From positions 1 through 16,081 of the forward strand of contig CAJLBR010000028.1 of the NCBI GenBank assembly GCA_905204915.1: 16,081 nucleotides of DNA. The letters are read 5' to 3'. The DNA comes from an uncultured Clostridium sp. (GTDB lineage: Bacteria; Bacillota; Clostridia; TANB77; CAG-465). The notes beneath the pieces were generated by a model. That model did not search any database and was not told the origin of the DNA. It saw nothing but the letters and a program-made list of their open reading frames with translations. Both the position numbers and the translations under genes were made by a program. Position 1 is the first letter of the stretch. Each line of letters begins with the position of its first letter. Below, one piece after another: positions 6,393-13,862 of this stretch.

Positions 6393-7139
6393 TTAGAAAT
6401 TTACAATAGATACAAAATCTTCTTTTAAACTTGCTCCTCCGACTAAAGCACCATCTATATCAGACATATTTAATATTTCTGATGCATTTTTAGAATTAAC
6501 ACTTCCACCGTATTGAATTCTTACTTTTTGCGCAACTTTTTCTGAGTAAATTTCTGCTATTACACTTCTTATAAATTTACACATTTCATTTGCTTCCTCT
6601 GCAGTAGCAGTTTTTCCAGTTCCAATTGCCCAAATTGGTTCATAGGCAATTACAACTTTTTCACTAACACTCTTTTCGTCAATATCTTTTAGTGCATTTA
6701 TAACTTGCATTTTAACAAGATTTAAATGTTTTCCTTCTTCCCTTTGTTCCAAAGTTTCACCAACGCATATTATTGGTTTAATATCCCTTGATAATAAGAT
6801 TTTTACTTTTTTATTTACATCTTCATCAGTTTCACCAAAATATGTTCTTCTTTCACTATGTCCTACTATTGTGTAATCTACAAATGCAGATACTAACATG
6901 TCTGCTGAAACTTCACCTGTATATGCTCCTTTTTCTTCAAAGTAAACATTTTGAGCTCCAAGTGAAACTTTCTTTCCATCTAATAGATTTCCAACAGTTT
7001 CTAAACATACAAAGTTTGGACAAATTACAACGTCAACATCATCAACGTTTATTCTATCTATTATGCTAGATACAAAATTTTCAGCTTCTGATATTGTATT
7101 ATTCATTTTCCAATTTCCTGCTATTATTTTTTTTCTCAT
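6393..7139 (-). CDS. tpiA: Triosephosphate isomerase
   Basis: Interconverts dihydroxyacetone phosphate and glyceraldehyde-3-phosphate in the cytoplasm. The 248-aa protein is full length. Asn9 and Lys11 in AGNWKMN, the catalytic His in IVGHSERR, the catalytic Glu in AYEPIWAIGTGKTA, and the phosphate-gripping QYGGSV and ALVGGASL segments are all intact. The upstream 160-aa gene ends 13 bp before it, and gpmI follows after a short gap, so it sits inside the operon. The ribosome site is weak (AGAGTG), suggesting some dependence on translation of the gene before it. Confidence 0.98.
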   Translation of the reverse strand: MRKKIIAGNWKMNNTISEAENFVSSIIDRINVDDVDVVICPNFVCLETVGNLLDGKKVSLGAQNVYFEEKGAYTGEVSADMLVSAFVDYTIVGHSERRTYFGETDEDVNKKVKILLSRDIKPIICVGETLEQREEGKHLNLVKMQVINALKDIDEKSVSEKVVIAYEPIWAIGTGKTATAEEANEMCKFIRSVIAEIYSEKVAQKVRIQYGGSVNSKNASEILNMSDIDGALVGGASLKEDFVSIVNF

Positions 7140-7152
7140 ATTATCACTCTTT

Positions 7153-7635
7153 CTAATTAAATATTATTTTAGAACTTACTTCACTGTCTTTTGACCAACT
7201 TGGTTCTATTTCTTTTTTACCAAATTGAAATTTTACATTTCCTGAATCATCTAGTGTCCAAGTTCCATTCCACGTTTCTGGTTTATTAACATTTAAAGCT
7301 TCCCAATTATCTTTTTCAAGTATTTTTTTAGTATCACTTACTATATTTTCAAAAGAATTTTCATTTAATGTTGAGTTTTCAATAAGGTATACCCCAACTG
7401 CATTCTGTACCTCATCATATTCTTTTAAAAATTGTTCTTTTTTACCATCTTTTTCATATTCTTCAAGAATTTTTTCTGAGTATTTATTACTGTTAAGTTT
7501 ACTAATATCAGTGTTTTCATTTATATTTTTACTATTAGAAGACACAACTAAAACTACTATAAATACTACGATTAAAACTAAAATTATTATAAAAGATATA
7601 AATTTACTTATATTAGTAACTTTTACTTTTCCCAT
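7153..7635 (-). CDS. Membrane-anchored protein of unknown function, 160 aa
   Basis: Unrecognised. A short basic N-terminus (MGKVKVTNISK) precedes one strongly hydrophobic helix at about residues 12-32, then a hydrophilic region of about 125 residues with a Tyr/Asn-rich helix and a C-terminal segment containing two Trp-Asn/Trp-Thr motifs (WNGTWTLDDSGNVKF near 121). The layout is that of a type II anchored or exported protein with an outside domain. It loosely recalls minor pilins, but the G-F-x-x-x-E prepilin cleavage motif is absent. The AAAGGAGA site overlaps the pgk stop codon, so its translation is probably coupled to pgk, and tpiA starts 13 bp after its stop. Confidence 0.85.
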   Translation of the reverse strand: MGKVKVTNISKFISFIIILVLIVVFIVVLVVSSNSKNINENTDISKLNSNKYSEKILEEYEKDGKKEQFLKEYDEVQNAVGVYLIENSTLNENSFENIVSDTKKILEKDNWEALNVNKPETWNGTWTLDDSGNVKFQFGKKEIEPSWSKDSEVSSKIIFN

Positions 7636-7647
7636 TTTATTTCTCCT

Positions 7648-8823
7648 TTATTTGTCTTGTAATGCTTCTATTCCAGGTAATTTTTTCCCTTCCATAAACT
7701 CTAAAGAAGCTCCACCACCTGTTGATATATGTGTCATTTTATCTTCAAGACCAAATTTTTCTACAGCAGCAGCACTATCTCCACCACCTATAATTGTGAT
7801 TGCATCTGATTCTGCCATAGCCTCAGCTATTTTTCTAGTTCCTTCAGCAAATTTATCAATTTCAAACATTCCAACTGGTCCATTCCATACTACAGTACCT
7901 GCTTTTTTTATTTCTTCTTGATACATTGCTATTGTTTTTTTACCAATATCAAGTCCCATGTATCCATCTTCTATTTCAGATACTCCAACAGTTTTTACTT
8001 CTGCATCCTCAGACATTTCTTTAGCTACTACGTTATCTACTGGTAGTAACATTTTTACTCCTTTATTTGCAGCTTTTTGTAAAATTTCTAATGCTACATC
8101 AGTTTTATCTTCTTCACATAGTGAATTTCCTATTTTTCCACCTTCAGCTTTTACAAATGTATATGTCATTGCACCACCAATTAGTAAAGTATCTACTTTG
8201 TCTAATAGTGCAGTTAAAACGCCTATTTTACTTGAAACTTTTGCTCCACCAACGATTGCTACAAGTGGACGTTTTGGATTATTTATTGAATTATCCAAAG
8301 CTTCTATTTCTTTTTCTATTAAAAATCCTGAGTATGCTGGTAAATAATGAGTAACGCCTTCTGTTGAAGCATGTGCTCTATGTGCAGATCCAAAAGCATC
8401 ATTTACAAATATGTCTGCAAAACTAGCTAAGTATTTAGCAAATTCTTCGTCATTTGCTTCTTCTTTTTCAGTCATTCTAGTATTTTCTAATAATACAACA
8501 TCTGAATCTTGCATAGAATCGATTACATCTCTTGTACTATCTGCAAATATATCTTCTATAAATAAAACATCTTTTTCTAGTAATTCTGCTAGTCTTTTGC
8601 TAACTGGTAATAATGATTTATTTTGTCCAGTTTTACCAATGTGTGAACAAAGTATTACTTTTGCTCCTGCATTTATTAAGTACTTTATTGTTTTTAATGA
8701 TTCTACTATTCTCTTATCACTAGTAATCTCACCTGTTTTGCTATCTATTGGTACATTAAAGTCACATCTTACAAGTACTCTTTTTGATTTTACACTTACG
8801 TCTCTTACTGTTTTTTTATTCAT
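7648..8823 (-). CDS. pgk: Phosphoglycerate kinase
   Basis: Transfers phosphate from 1,3-bisphosphoglycerate to ADP in the cytoplasm. The 391-aa protein is full length for bacteria (about 390-400). Seen in order: RCDFNVPID near residue 19, the SHIG substrate loop, LLENTRM, GSAHRAHAST, the Lys-containing GGAKVSSKIGVL, VVWNGPVGMFE, and the nucleotide-binding GGGDSAAAVEKFG. One oddity is that the usual SHLGRP motif reads SHIGKT here, so a 3-phosphoglycerate-contacting Arg is replaced by Lys. The ATG at 8823 has an AGGAGG site. It is separated from gap by a terminator and about 110 bp without a convincing promoter, and is the first gene of a unit running to the zinc-ribbon gene. Confidence 0.98.
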   Translation of the reverse strand: MNKKTVRDVSVKSKRVLVRCDFNVPIDSKTGEITSDKRIVESLKTIKYLINAGAKVILCSHIGKTGQNKSLLPVSKRLAELLEKDVLFIEDIFADSTRDVIDSMQDSDVVLLENTRMTEKEEANDEEFAKYLASFADIFVNDAFGSAHRAHASTEGVTHYLPAYSGFLIEKEIEALDNSINNPKRPLVAIVGGAKVSSKIGVLTALLDKVDTLLIGGAMTYTFVKAEGGKIGNSLCEEDKTDVALEILQKAANKGVKMLLPVDNVVAKEMSEDAEVKTVGVSEIEDGYMGLDIGKKTIAMYQEEIKKAGTVVWNGPVGMFEIDKFAEGTRKIAEAMAESDAITIIGGGDSAAAVEKFGLEDKMTHISTGGGASLEFMEGKKLPGIEALQDK

Positions 8824-8927
8824 AAAAATTCCTCCTAATATATTTTATATAAATCGCTCAAAACTTATAGCTACTTTTAATTTGAAACGTTATAAATATA
8901 TAAACATTATCATAGTCTTATTTTATA

Positions 8928-8957
8928 TTAAAAAGGAACACTTTTCAAGTGTTCCTT
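8928..8957 (-). terminator. Rho-independent terminator after gap
   Basis: An 11-bp perfect stem AAGGAACACTT/AAGTGTTCCTT (8933-8943 with 8947-8957), a 3-nt loop and, in the minus direction, a run of U. It lies 19 bp after the gap stop and would reduce or stop read-through into pgk. Confidence 0.9.
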
Positions 8958-8976
8958 CAATTTTATTATTAAAAGA

Positions 8977-9993
8977 TTAGTCTAATTCTGCGAAATATTT
9001 TATTGTTCTAACCATTTGACTTGTATATGAATTTTCATTATCATACCAAGAAACAACTTGAACTTGATATAATCCTTCATCAATTTTTGTTACCATTGTT
9101 TGAGTACTATCAAATAAAGAACCATATCTCATTCCTATTACATCTGAAGATACTAGTAATTCATCTGTGTATCCATAAGATTCATTAGAAGCTTTTTTCA
9201 TTGCTTCATTTATAGATTCTACTGTAATATCTTTTCCTTCAACTACAGCAACAAGTATTGTTGTTGATCCTGTTGCTACCGGTACTCTTTGTGCAGAACC
9301 AATTAATTTTCCATTTAATTCAGGAATTACAAGACCGATTGCTTTAGCAGCTCCAGTTGAGTTTGGAACTATGTTTATAGCAGCAGCTCTTGCTCTTCTT
9401 AAATCTCCTTTTCTGTGTGGTCCATCTAGTAACATTTGATCACCAGTATATGCGTGTACTGTTGTCATTATTCCTGATTTTATTTTTGCATAATCATTTA
9501 ATGCTTTAGCCATTGGTGCTAAGCAGTTTGTTGTACATGATGCTGCAGAAATTATTTTATCTTCTGCTTTTAATGTATTTTCGTTTACACCGTATACAAT
9601 TGTTGGTAAATCAGAACCAGCTGGTGCTGATATAACAACTTTCTTTGCTCCTGCTTTTATATGAGCCTCAGATTTTTCTTTAGAAGTATAAAATCCTGTA
9701 CATTCTAGAACAACATCTACTCCTATTTCTCCCCAAGGTAATTTAGAAGCATCTGCTTCTGCATATATTTTTATTGTTTTTCCATCAACTGTTATAGAAT
9801 CTTCACCAGCTACAACGCTGTCTGCTTTTTCATATCTTCCTTGTGCTGAATCATATTTTAATAATTGAGCTAACATTTTAGGGCTTGTTAAGTCGTTTAT
9901 TGCTACAACTTCATACCCTTCTGCTCCAAACATTTGTCTAAATGCAAGACGTCCGATACGTCCAAATCCATTAATTGCTACTTTTACTGACAT
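8977..9993 (-). CDS. gap: Glyceraldehyde-3-phosphate dehydrogenase, NAD-type
   Basis: Oxidises glyceraldehyde-3-phosphate to 1,3-bisphosphoglycerate in the cytoplasm. The 338-aa protein starts MSVKVAINGFGRIGR, the Rossmann dinucleotide motif, with Asp34 (INDLT) as expected for NAD+ preference. The active-site Cys153 is in SAASCTTNCLAP and the partner His180 in TTVHAYTGDQ. HRKGDLRRARAAAINIVP and SWYDNENSY are also intact. The ATG at 9993 has a GGGAGG site 8 bases upstream. The in-frame TTG at 9999 is a worse choice. It has its own promoter (10022-10050) and a terminator behind it, so it can be expressed apart from pgk and the rest of the cluster. Confidence 0.98.
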   Translation of the reverse strand: MSVKVAINGFGRIGRLAFRQMFGAEGYEVVAINDLTSPKMLAQLLKYDSAQGRYEKADSVVAGEDSITVDGKTIKIYAEADASKLPWGEIGVDVVLECTGFYTSKEKSEAHIKAGAKKVVISAPAGSDLPTIVYGVNENTLKAEDKIISAASCTTNCLAPMAKALNDYAKIKSGIMTTVHAYTGDQMLLDGPHRKGDLRRARAAAINIVPNSTGAAKAIGLVIPELNGKLIGSAQRVPVATGSTTILVAVVEGKDITVESINEAMKKASNESYGYTDELLVSSDVIGMRYGSLFDSTQTMVTKIDEGLYQVQVVSWYDNENSYTSQMVRTIKYFAELD

Positions 9994-10021
9994 AATCAAT
10001 TCCTCCCTTATATACAGTTAC

Positions 10022-10062
10022 ATTTTATATTATAAAAAATAAATTTTCAATAGCTATAGCTA
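10022..10062 (-). promoter_or_regulatory. Sigma-A promoter of gap with an adjoining 12-bp palindrome
   Basis: On the minus strand TTGAAA (complement of 10045-10050), a 17-bp spacer and TAAAAT (complement of 10022-10027). Directly upstream of the -35 is the perfect palindrome TAGCTATAGCTA (10051-10062), a possible binding site for a dimeric regulator. The promoter fit is good. The operator role is inferred only from symmetry and position. Confidence 0.55.
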
Positions 10063-10087
10063 AAAAAACAAAATCTTTGACAAAAAT

Positions 10088-11725
10088 TTACCTTTTAATT
10101 TCGTATATAGTAAAATTATCATCTTTATAAATTTCACTATAAATTGGTGAATTTAAATGTCTTATTTCATTATTAAGGCTACTACCATTTTGAGTTATTA
10201 TATGAGTTATTTTATATTTTTCAAATGTTTCTTCACAAAAAGTATTTAAATTATCAGTGTTTATATAATCCATGAATATATCATTTTCTTTATGACTAAA
10301 CTTTGGATCATATAAATCAGCTCTTGAATCAATAAATACTGGTATATTTCTAAATATCATGTAACTTCCGTAGTTATATTCATTATAGAATCTTGAATTT
10401 TTTATATCTATGTTTTGATTTATAAAGTCACATGCTAAAACTGGATAGTTTGATTCATCTATAAATTTTTCTTTTATTCTATTTCTTAAAATACATATAC
10501 AAATTAAAATTGTAACCATTACAAATAAAAATCCTTCTAGTAAATTGACACTTTGCCTTAATTGATTTTTAGGATTAAGAGATATTAACTCAAATATTAA
10601 TTTTGAAATTGTAAATGATCCTAAAAGAGCTAACATTGAAAATTGTCTTTGTGAAAATATTGTAAGTATTGTAAGTCCTCCTACTAAAAATAAATCTGAT
10701 AATTTTATTTTCACTTTTGTAAAAGTTAAAATTATAATAAATATTGCTATAAATATTAAAGCTTCTGGAAATCTAGCAAGTGTGATTGCTGCATGTTCTT
10801 TTATATGTGCGGTTGTATTCCCCATCATTGTTTTTACAAGATATGTATATGGATTTGTTCCAAGTGGAGTTAAAAATCCTGTAAATAAACTTATTATCAT
10901 AACAAGAATTAATGACTTTACATTATCGTTTTCTTCTATTTTTATTTTAAAGCTACTAGATTTTAACTCTTTAAATCTAAAAGTTTTATTTTCTATAGAT
11001 TTTTTACTTTTTTCTATCTTAGTTTTTAGATTTTTTTCTAATTTTATATTTCTCTTATTTTCTTCACATTTCTTTAATCTTTTTTGCAAATGTTTAAGTT
11101 TTAGATTTGAAAAAGGCAACTTAAACATTAATTTTGCAATAATATACTCGCCTATATATGGTAAGTAGAGTATAAAATAAAATGGAAATACCGCTATATG
11201 AATATTTGCTATTATAATTGGAATTATTATAAGTCCTAAGGCATATATTTTATTTTTGTTTTCTAAATATTTTTCAATAAAATATATTGTTAGTACAAAT
11301 AGTATAAATGTAACAAGTTGTGCCCTTGCAGCAATAAATGCCCTAATAAAAAATAAAGTTATAAATGTAATAAAAAATGATATTATATTATTTTTGCATA
11401 TTTTAGAATTTGTAAAATATATTGTAATTGCTAATATAGCTGAAAATATACATGTTAGAACATATACTCCTGTAAATCCAAAATGTGAATATACTCCGTA
11501 AGTCATAAGATCGTATAACCAATGTGGATAAGTATAATTTAATTCCTCATGCCAAGATAAATGATCTTGCATATCTATTCCATTATTTACAATGCTCTCT
11601 CCTACTTTTATAGTATAATATGTATCATTTTGAAAAGTAATTGGCGTTAAAGTAATTGCCAGTATTATAACTAAAATAGTTGCCATTATATTAAATTTGA
11701 TTTCATTACTAATATTGATTTTCAT
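10088..11725 (-). CDS. Polytopic membrane protein resembling GT-C glycosyltransferases, 545 aa
   Basis: About ten hydrophobic helices (for example 11-30, 86-105, 134-152, 160-198, 271-287, 321-337, 362-382, 397-413) place it in the cytoplasmic membrane. The first outside loop has the acidic/aromatic pattern typical of GT-C enzymes (NDTYYTIKVG at 33-42, D54, W58, PHWLYD at 67-72). The C-terminal outside domain has NYGSYMIFR and FIDSRADLY (451-472), as in uncharacterised GT-C-like proteins. These enzymes usually take a sugar from a lipid carrier; the donor and acceptor here are unknown. An unusual Lys/Glu-rich hydrophilic stretch (about 205-268) is inserted between membrane helices. The GGAG site before the ATG is reasonable. 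No terminator separates it from gap, so some read-through into gap is possible. Confidence 0.8.
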   Translation of the reverse strand: MKINISNEIKFNIMATILVIILAITLTPITFQNDTYYTIKVGESIVNNGIDMQDHLSWHEELNYTYPHWLYDLMTYGVYSHFGFTGVYVLTCIFSAILAITIYFTNSKICKNNIISFFITFITLFFIRAFIAARAQLVTFILFVLTIYFIEKYLENKNKIYALGLIIIPIIIANIHIAVFPFYFILYLPYIGEYIIAKLMFKLPFSNLKLKHLQKRLKKCEENKRNIKLEKNLKTKIEKSKKSIENKTFRFKELKSSSFKIKIEENDNVKSLILVMIISLFTGFLTPLGTNPYTYLVKTMMGNTTAHIKEHAAITLARFPEALIFIAIFIIILTFTKVKIKLSDLFLVGGLTILTIFSQRQFSMLALLGSFTISKLIFELISLNPKNQLRQSVNLLEGFLFVMVTILICICILRNRIKEKFIDESNYPVLACDFINQNIDIKNSRFYNEYNYGSYMIFRNIPVFIDSRADLYDPKFSHKENDIFMDYINTDNLNTFCEETFEKYKITHIITQNGSSLNNEIRHLNSPIYSEIYKDDNFTIYEIKR

Positions 11726-11757
11726 ATTTTTCTCCGTATATACTTCTAATATGCTAA

Positions 11758-11786
11758 TTTTTATGGATATTTATACCAATTTGCAA
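11758..11786 (-). promoter_or_regulatory. Possible promoter of the 545-aa membrane protein gene
   Basis: Two overlapping readings exist on the minus strand: TTGCAA (11781-11786), 17 bp, TAAAAA (11758-11763); or an extended -10 TGG-TATAAA (complement of 11770-11778) with a poor -35. Both lie within the 162-bp gap before the gene. The choice cannot be made from sequence. Confidence 0.4.
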
Positions 11787-11826
11787 CTATTTAATTAAAA
11801 AGAGTATAAAAGTTACTACAAAAATA

Positions 11827-11861
11827 AAAAAGGCCGTAAAATTATGCTTTACGGTCTTTTT
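11827..11861 (-). terminator. Terminator after the winged-helix gene
   Basis: A 14-position inverted repeat (11827-11840 with 11848-11861, core GGCCGTAAA/TTTACGGTC) around a 7-nt loop, followed in the minus direction by a U-rich tract. One position is a C-A mismatch in minus-strand RNA (a G-U wobble on the plus strand), so the hairpin is slightly better in the direction where no gene ends. Confidence 0.75.
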
Positions 11862-11887
11862 ATAATATTTTTATACTGAAATATAAA

Positions 11888-12913
11888 CTATTCTACAATC
11901 ATGTTAGAATTAAATTTCATATCAGTATTTATTTCATTTTTCTTATCTGAATTATCACCAGGTTTTAAAATATCTAAAGTTTTTGTTACAACTTTATATT
12001 TTTTAGTATCCTCTTCAAATTCAAAAACACTAATTGTATTTTCTAGAGTTTCATCAAGATGTTTTAATTCAGTTGTAAAATACATTTCACTATCTTTTAG
12101 TTCATTTGTAACTTTTTTAATTATTCTGAACATTTCAGCTATATGTTTTAAATCTTCTCCAACAAATACAAGTTGTGGTTTTTCATAAAATCCAGCATCA
12201 TTTTTAGCAAAATTTTCATAGAAATCTGAGTATAATTGAACTTTTTCAGCAAACATATTTTGCCAATCTTCATTTCTTCTTACAACTTCAAATACAAAGT
12301 TTACATCTTCTGAACCATTTTTTAAAGTAACAAGTCCACCTGTTGGTCTAAATTTTACATTATATTTTTTAGAATATAATATTATATTTGGATTTGCTTC
12401 CTTAAAAGCTGCTACTTTTTGCATATATGCAATTACTATTTGGTTACCAGCTAATTTTCTTTTTACAGCGTAAGCAGGTTTTGTATTATCTGTTGGTTGC
12501 CAAGCTGTTGGAATATTTCTTTGTTTTAAAATATATGTTGCAATTTTATCCATTGCATATACTCTATATGAACTTTTACCAGATTCACTTTGGAAAAAGT
12601 AACGAGAAATAACTTTTGATTTTGTTAAATCTTCAAGCCATTTAGCTACTTTATTTTGTCTCTTATCTGGTTCTATATCATCTAATTTTCCTCTTTTTTC
12701 AAGAATTTGAGTAACTTGTCTAGAAGTTACAAAAGAAAATTCATTTACTACTTCTAAAGCTTTGATATGTGATTCATTAATATATCCCATATCCATTTTA
12801 AATACTACTTGGTTTATTGATGCAAACCCTTCTTTACCATCAAAGACCTTTATCTCATTTTCTCTAACTGCGAAAGGTGATACAACTGTTTTTACTTCAT
12901 TATCTCCTATCAT
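11888..12913 (-). CDS. Winged-helix protein resembling the replication-relaxation family, 341 aa
   Basis: Residues about 50-125 look like a winged-helix domain (VNEFSFVTSRQVTQIL, then WLEDLTKSKVISRYFF and SYRVYAMDK), and about 150-290 look like a nuclease-fold domain (KFRPTGGLVTL, FVFEVVRR, then EKVQLYSDFY). This order is that of the replication-relaxation (Replic_Relax) proteins found on plasmids and integrative elements, where they aid relaxase or replication. The assignment is by pattern, and the usual acidic residues are partly different (RPTGG rather than RPD). The C-terminal 45 residues are polar and probably disordered. The ATG at 12913 has an AAGGAG site 8 bases away. A GTG at 12922 has no room for one. 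It is a single-gene unit with its own promoter and terminator. Confidence 0.75.
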   Translation of the reverse strand: MIGDNEVKTVVSPFAVRENEIKVFDGKEGFASINQVVFKMDMGYINESHIKALEVVNEFSFVTSRQVTQILEKRGKLDDIEPDKRQNKVAKWLEDLTKSKVISRYFFQSESGKSSYRVYAMDKIATYILKQRNIPTAWQPTDNTKPAYAVKRKLAGNQIVIAYMQKVAAFKEANPNIILYSKKYNVKFRPTGGLVTLKNGSEDVNFVFEVVRRNEDWQNMFAEKVQLYSDFYENFAKNDAGFYEKPQLVFVGEDLKHIAEMFRIIKKVTNELKDSEMYFTTELKHLDETLENTISVFEFEEDTKKYKVVTKTLDILKPGDNSDKKNEINTDMKFNSNMIVE

Positions 12914-12955
12914 AATACACACTCCTTAAATTTTAATTTTGAAATTTAACTTCAC

Positions 12956-12997
12956 AGCAATTAAGAAATTGCTATGTTTTGTAGGAATTACCCTACA
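12956..12997 (-). promoter_or_regulatory. Two hairpins in the leader of the winged-helix gene
   Basis: TGTAGG/CCTACA (12980-12985 with 12992-12997, 6-nt loop) falls at the predicted 5' end of the transcript, and AGCAATT/AATTGCT (12956-12962 with 12967-12973, 4-nt loop) follows it. They could protect the mRNA 5' end or bind a regulator. No known riboswitch was recognised. Confidence 0.45.
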
Positions 12998-13003
12998 TTA
13001 ATA

Positions 13004-13032
13004 ATTATACTATATATATATAAACAATGCAA
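13004..13032 (-). promoter_or_regulatory. Sigma-A promoter of the winged-helix gene
   Basis: On the minus strand TTGCAT (complement of 13027-13032), 17 bp, and a perfect TATAAT (complement of 13004-13009). It is divergent from the promoter at 13070-13098. The spacer is an A/T alternation and lacks the TTTATGTAAA element. Confidence 0.7.
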
Positions 13033-13051
13033 GCGATTTATTAAAATATCT

Positions 13052-13098
13052 TTTATGTAAATATTTTGGTTGAAACATATGCTAATATATGGTATAAT
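13052..13098 (+). promoter_or_regulatory. Sigma-A promoter of the 96-aa gene with TTTATGTAAA upstream
   Basis: TTGAAA (13070-13075), a 17-bp spacer and TATAAT (13093-13098) with an extended -10 (TATGG before TATAAT). The shared 10-mer TTTATGTAAA lies at 13052-13061, eight bases upstream of the -35 rather than in the spacer as at the other orphan promoters. Confidence 0.75.
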
Positions 13099-13148
13099 TT
13101 CTAACAAATATTACAAATTTCTGATAAATTTATTAGGAGGATTTTCTT

Positions 13149-13439
13149 ATGAATAGCTTAATTAATACAGCCCTATTTAAGATCGCAGTCATAATTACCG
13201 GTACTGTATCTTTGATAGCCACATTTTTTAACATTCATTCACTTATGATGGTATTAATACCATATATAATTTTAAGCATTCTTTTTGCAATTGCTTATAT
13301 GCGGAAAAAAGTTTACTCAATTAACCAGAATGAAAGGATTTTAAACGTTGTTACTTTTTTATTCTCATTATACGGATTTTTAATTTCTAGTCTTGCATTA
13401 TTGTTGATTATATTTATTATAAGATTAATTAAAAAATAA
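13149..13439 (+). CDS. Small membrane protein of unknown function, 96 aa
   Basis: Unrecognised. Two hydrophobic helices at about residues 9-27 and 30-51 are followed by a short basic/polar loop (RKKVYSINQNER at 52-63) and a long hydrophobic stretch (about 66-92) ending in a basic RLIKK. By the positive-inside rule the loop and the C-terminus would face the cytoplasm. A perfect AGGAGG site (13135-13140) and a consensus promoter support expression. It is convergent with another small membrane-protein gene and shares its terminator. The first codons use more G and C than the neighbouring core genes, which suggests an acquired gene. No functional claim can be made. Confidence 0.75.
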   Translation: MNSLINTALFKIAVIITGTVSLIATFFNIHSLMMVLIPYIILSILFAIAYMRKKVYSINQNERILNVVTFLFSLYGFLISSLALLLIIFIIRLIKK

Positions 13440-13467
13440 CAAAAGAATCAAGTATAAAAACAAATAA

Positions 13468-13497
13468 AAAACAGAGGAATATTATTCCCTCTGTTTT
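13468..13497. terminator. Bidirectional terminator between the two convergent membrane-protein genes
   Basis: A 10-bp stem AAAACAGAGG/CCTCTGTTTT (13468-13477 with 13488-13497), with further pairing possible through a one-base bulge. It is followed by T-rich sequence on both strands. Its right arm overlaps the stop codon of the leftward gene by one base. Confidence 0.85.
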
Positions 13498-13859
13498 CAT
13501 TTTTGGGTAGCTTTTGCCTTCATTTTCTTATAGTACGCTTTACACAAAATCCATAATACCTTTGGAATTCCTATGATATTAACAAAAGGAATTATGCAAA
13601 ATACAATAAGAATTGGAGTCTGATTAACTGCCAAGAAAAGGTAAAACCATCTGACAACCGGTATAAAAGCAATGAAAGATTTCTTGCCTATCTTCTTCCA
13701 TAACCCCCCAAAAATAAGTGCCCATGAAAAGTACCACAGTACAACAGTTAAATTTGTAAATTTAGCACATAATGCTATAAGTACAATAATTGCAACTATT
13801 GAAATTGTTGTACTAGTTATCCGCTTGCGCCTCTCACGCATTTTAATAAACGAATTCAT
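13497..13859 (-). CDS. Small four-helix membrane protein, possibly DUF5684-like, 120 aa
   Basis: Predicted membrane helices lie at about residues 16-34, 38-54, 60-78 and 80-105, between a very basic N-terminus (KMRERRKR at 6-13) and a basic C-terminus. The segment WKKIGKKSFIAFIPVVRWF, then IPFVNIIGI, resembles the pattern of DUF5684 membrane proteins (a Gly-Lys turn, then a Pro-containing helix, then a second Pro-Val/Phe-Asn helix). This is an assignment by eye and no function is known. The AAGGAGG site sits 6-12 bases before the ATG at 13859, and its own promoter is at 13936-13964. The ribosome site lies in a small hairpin. Confidence 0.75.
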   Translation of the reverse strand: MNSFIKMRERRKRITSTTISIVAIIVLIALCAKFTNLTVVLWYFSWALIFGGLWKKIGKKSFIAFIPVVRWFYLFLAVNQTPILIVFCIIPFVNIIGIPKVLWILCKAYYKKMKAKATQK

Positions 13860-13862
13860 TTA

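Noticed and set aside
7153..7635. Type IV prepilin
   Set aside because: The layout is similar, but the prepilin peptidase site (Gly-Phe...Glu) is missing.
8824..8927. Promoter or riboswitch before pgk
   Set aside because: Several A/T-rich partial -10 matches occur, but none has a proper -35, and no known leader structure was recognised.
7511..8980. Several long plus-strand open frames opposite pgk and its neighbour
   Set aside because: They mirror a certain, highly conserved gene on the other strand, lack ribosome sites, and read as low-complexity hydrophobic or Ser/Phe-rich translations expected from antisense A+T-rich DNA.
9994..9999. In-frame TTG start for gap two codons upstream
   Set aside because: The ATG at 9993 has an ideally spaced GGGAGG and gives the standard MSVKVAINGFG N-terminus.
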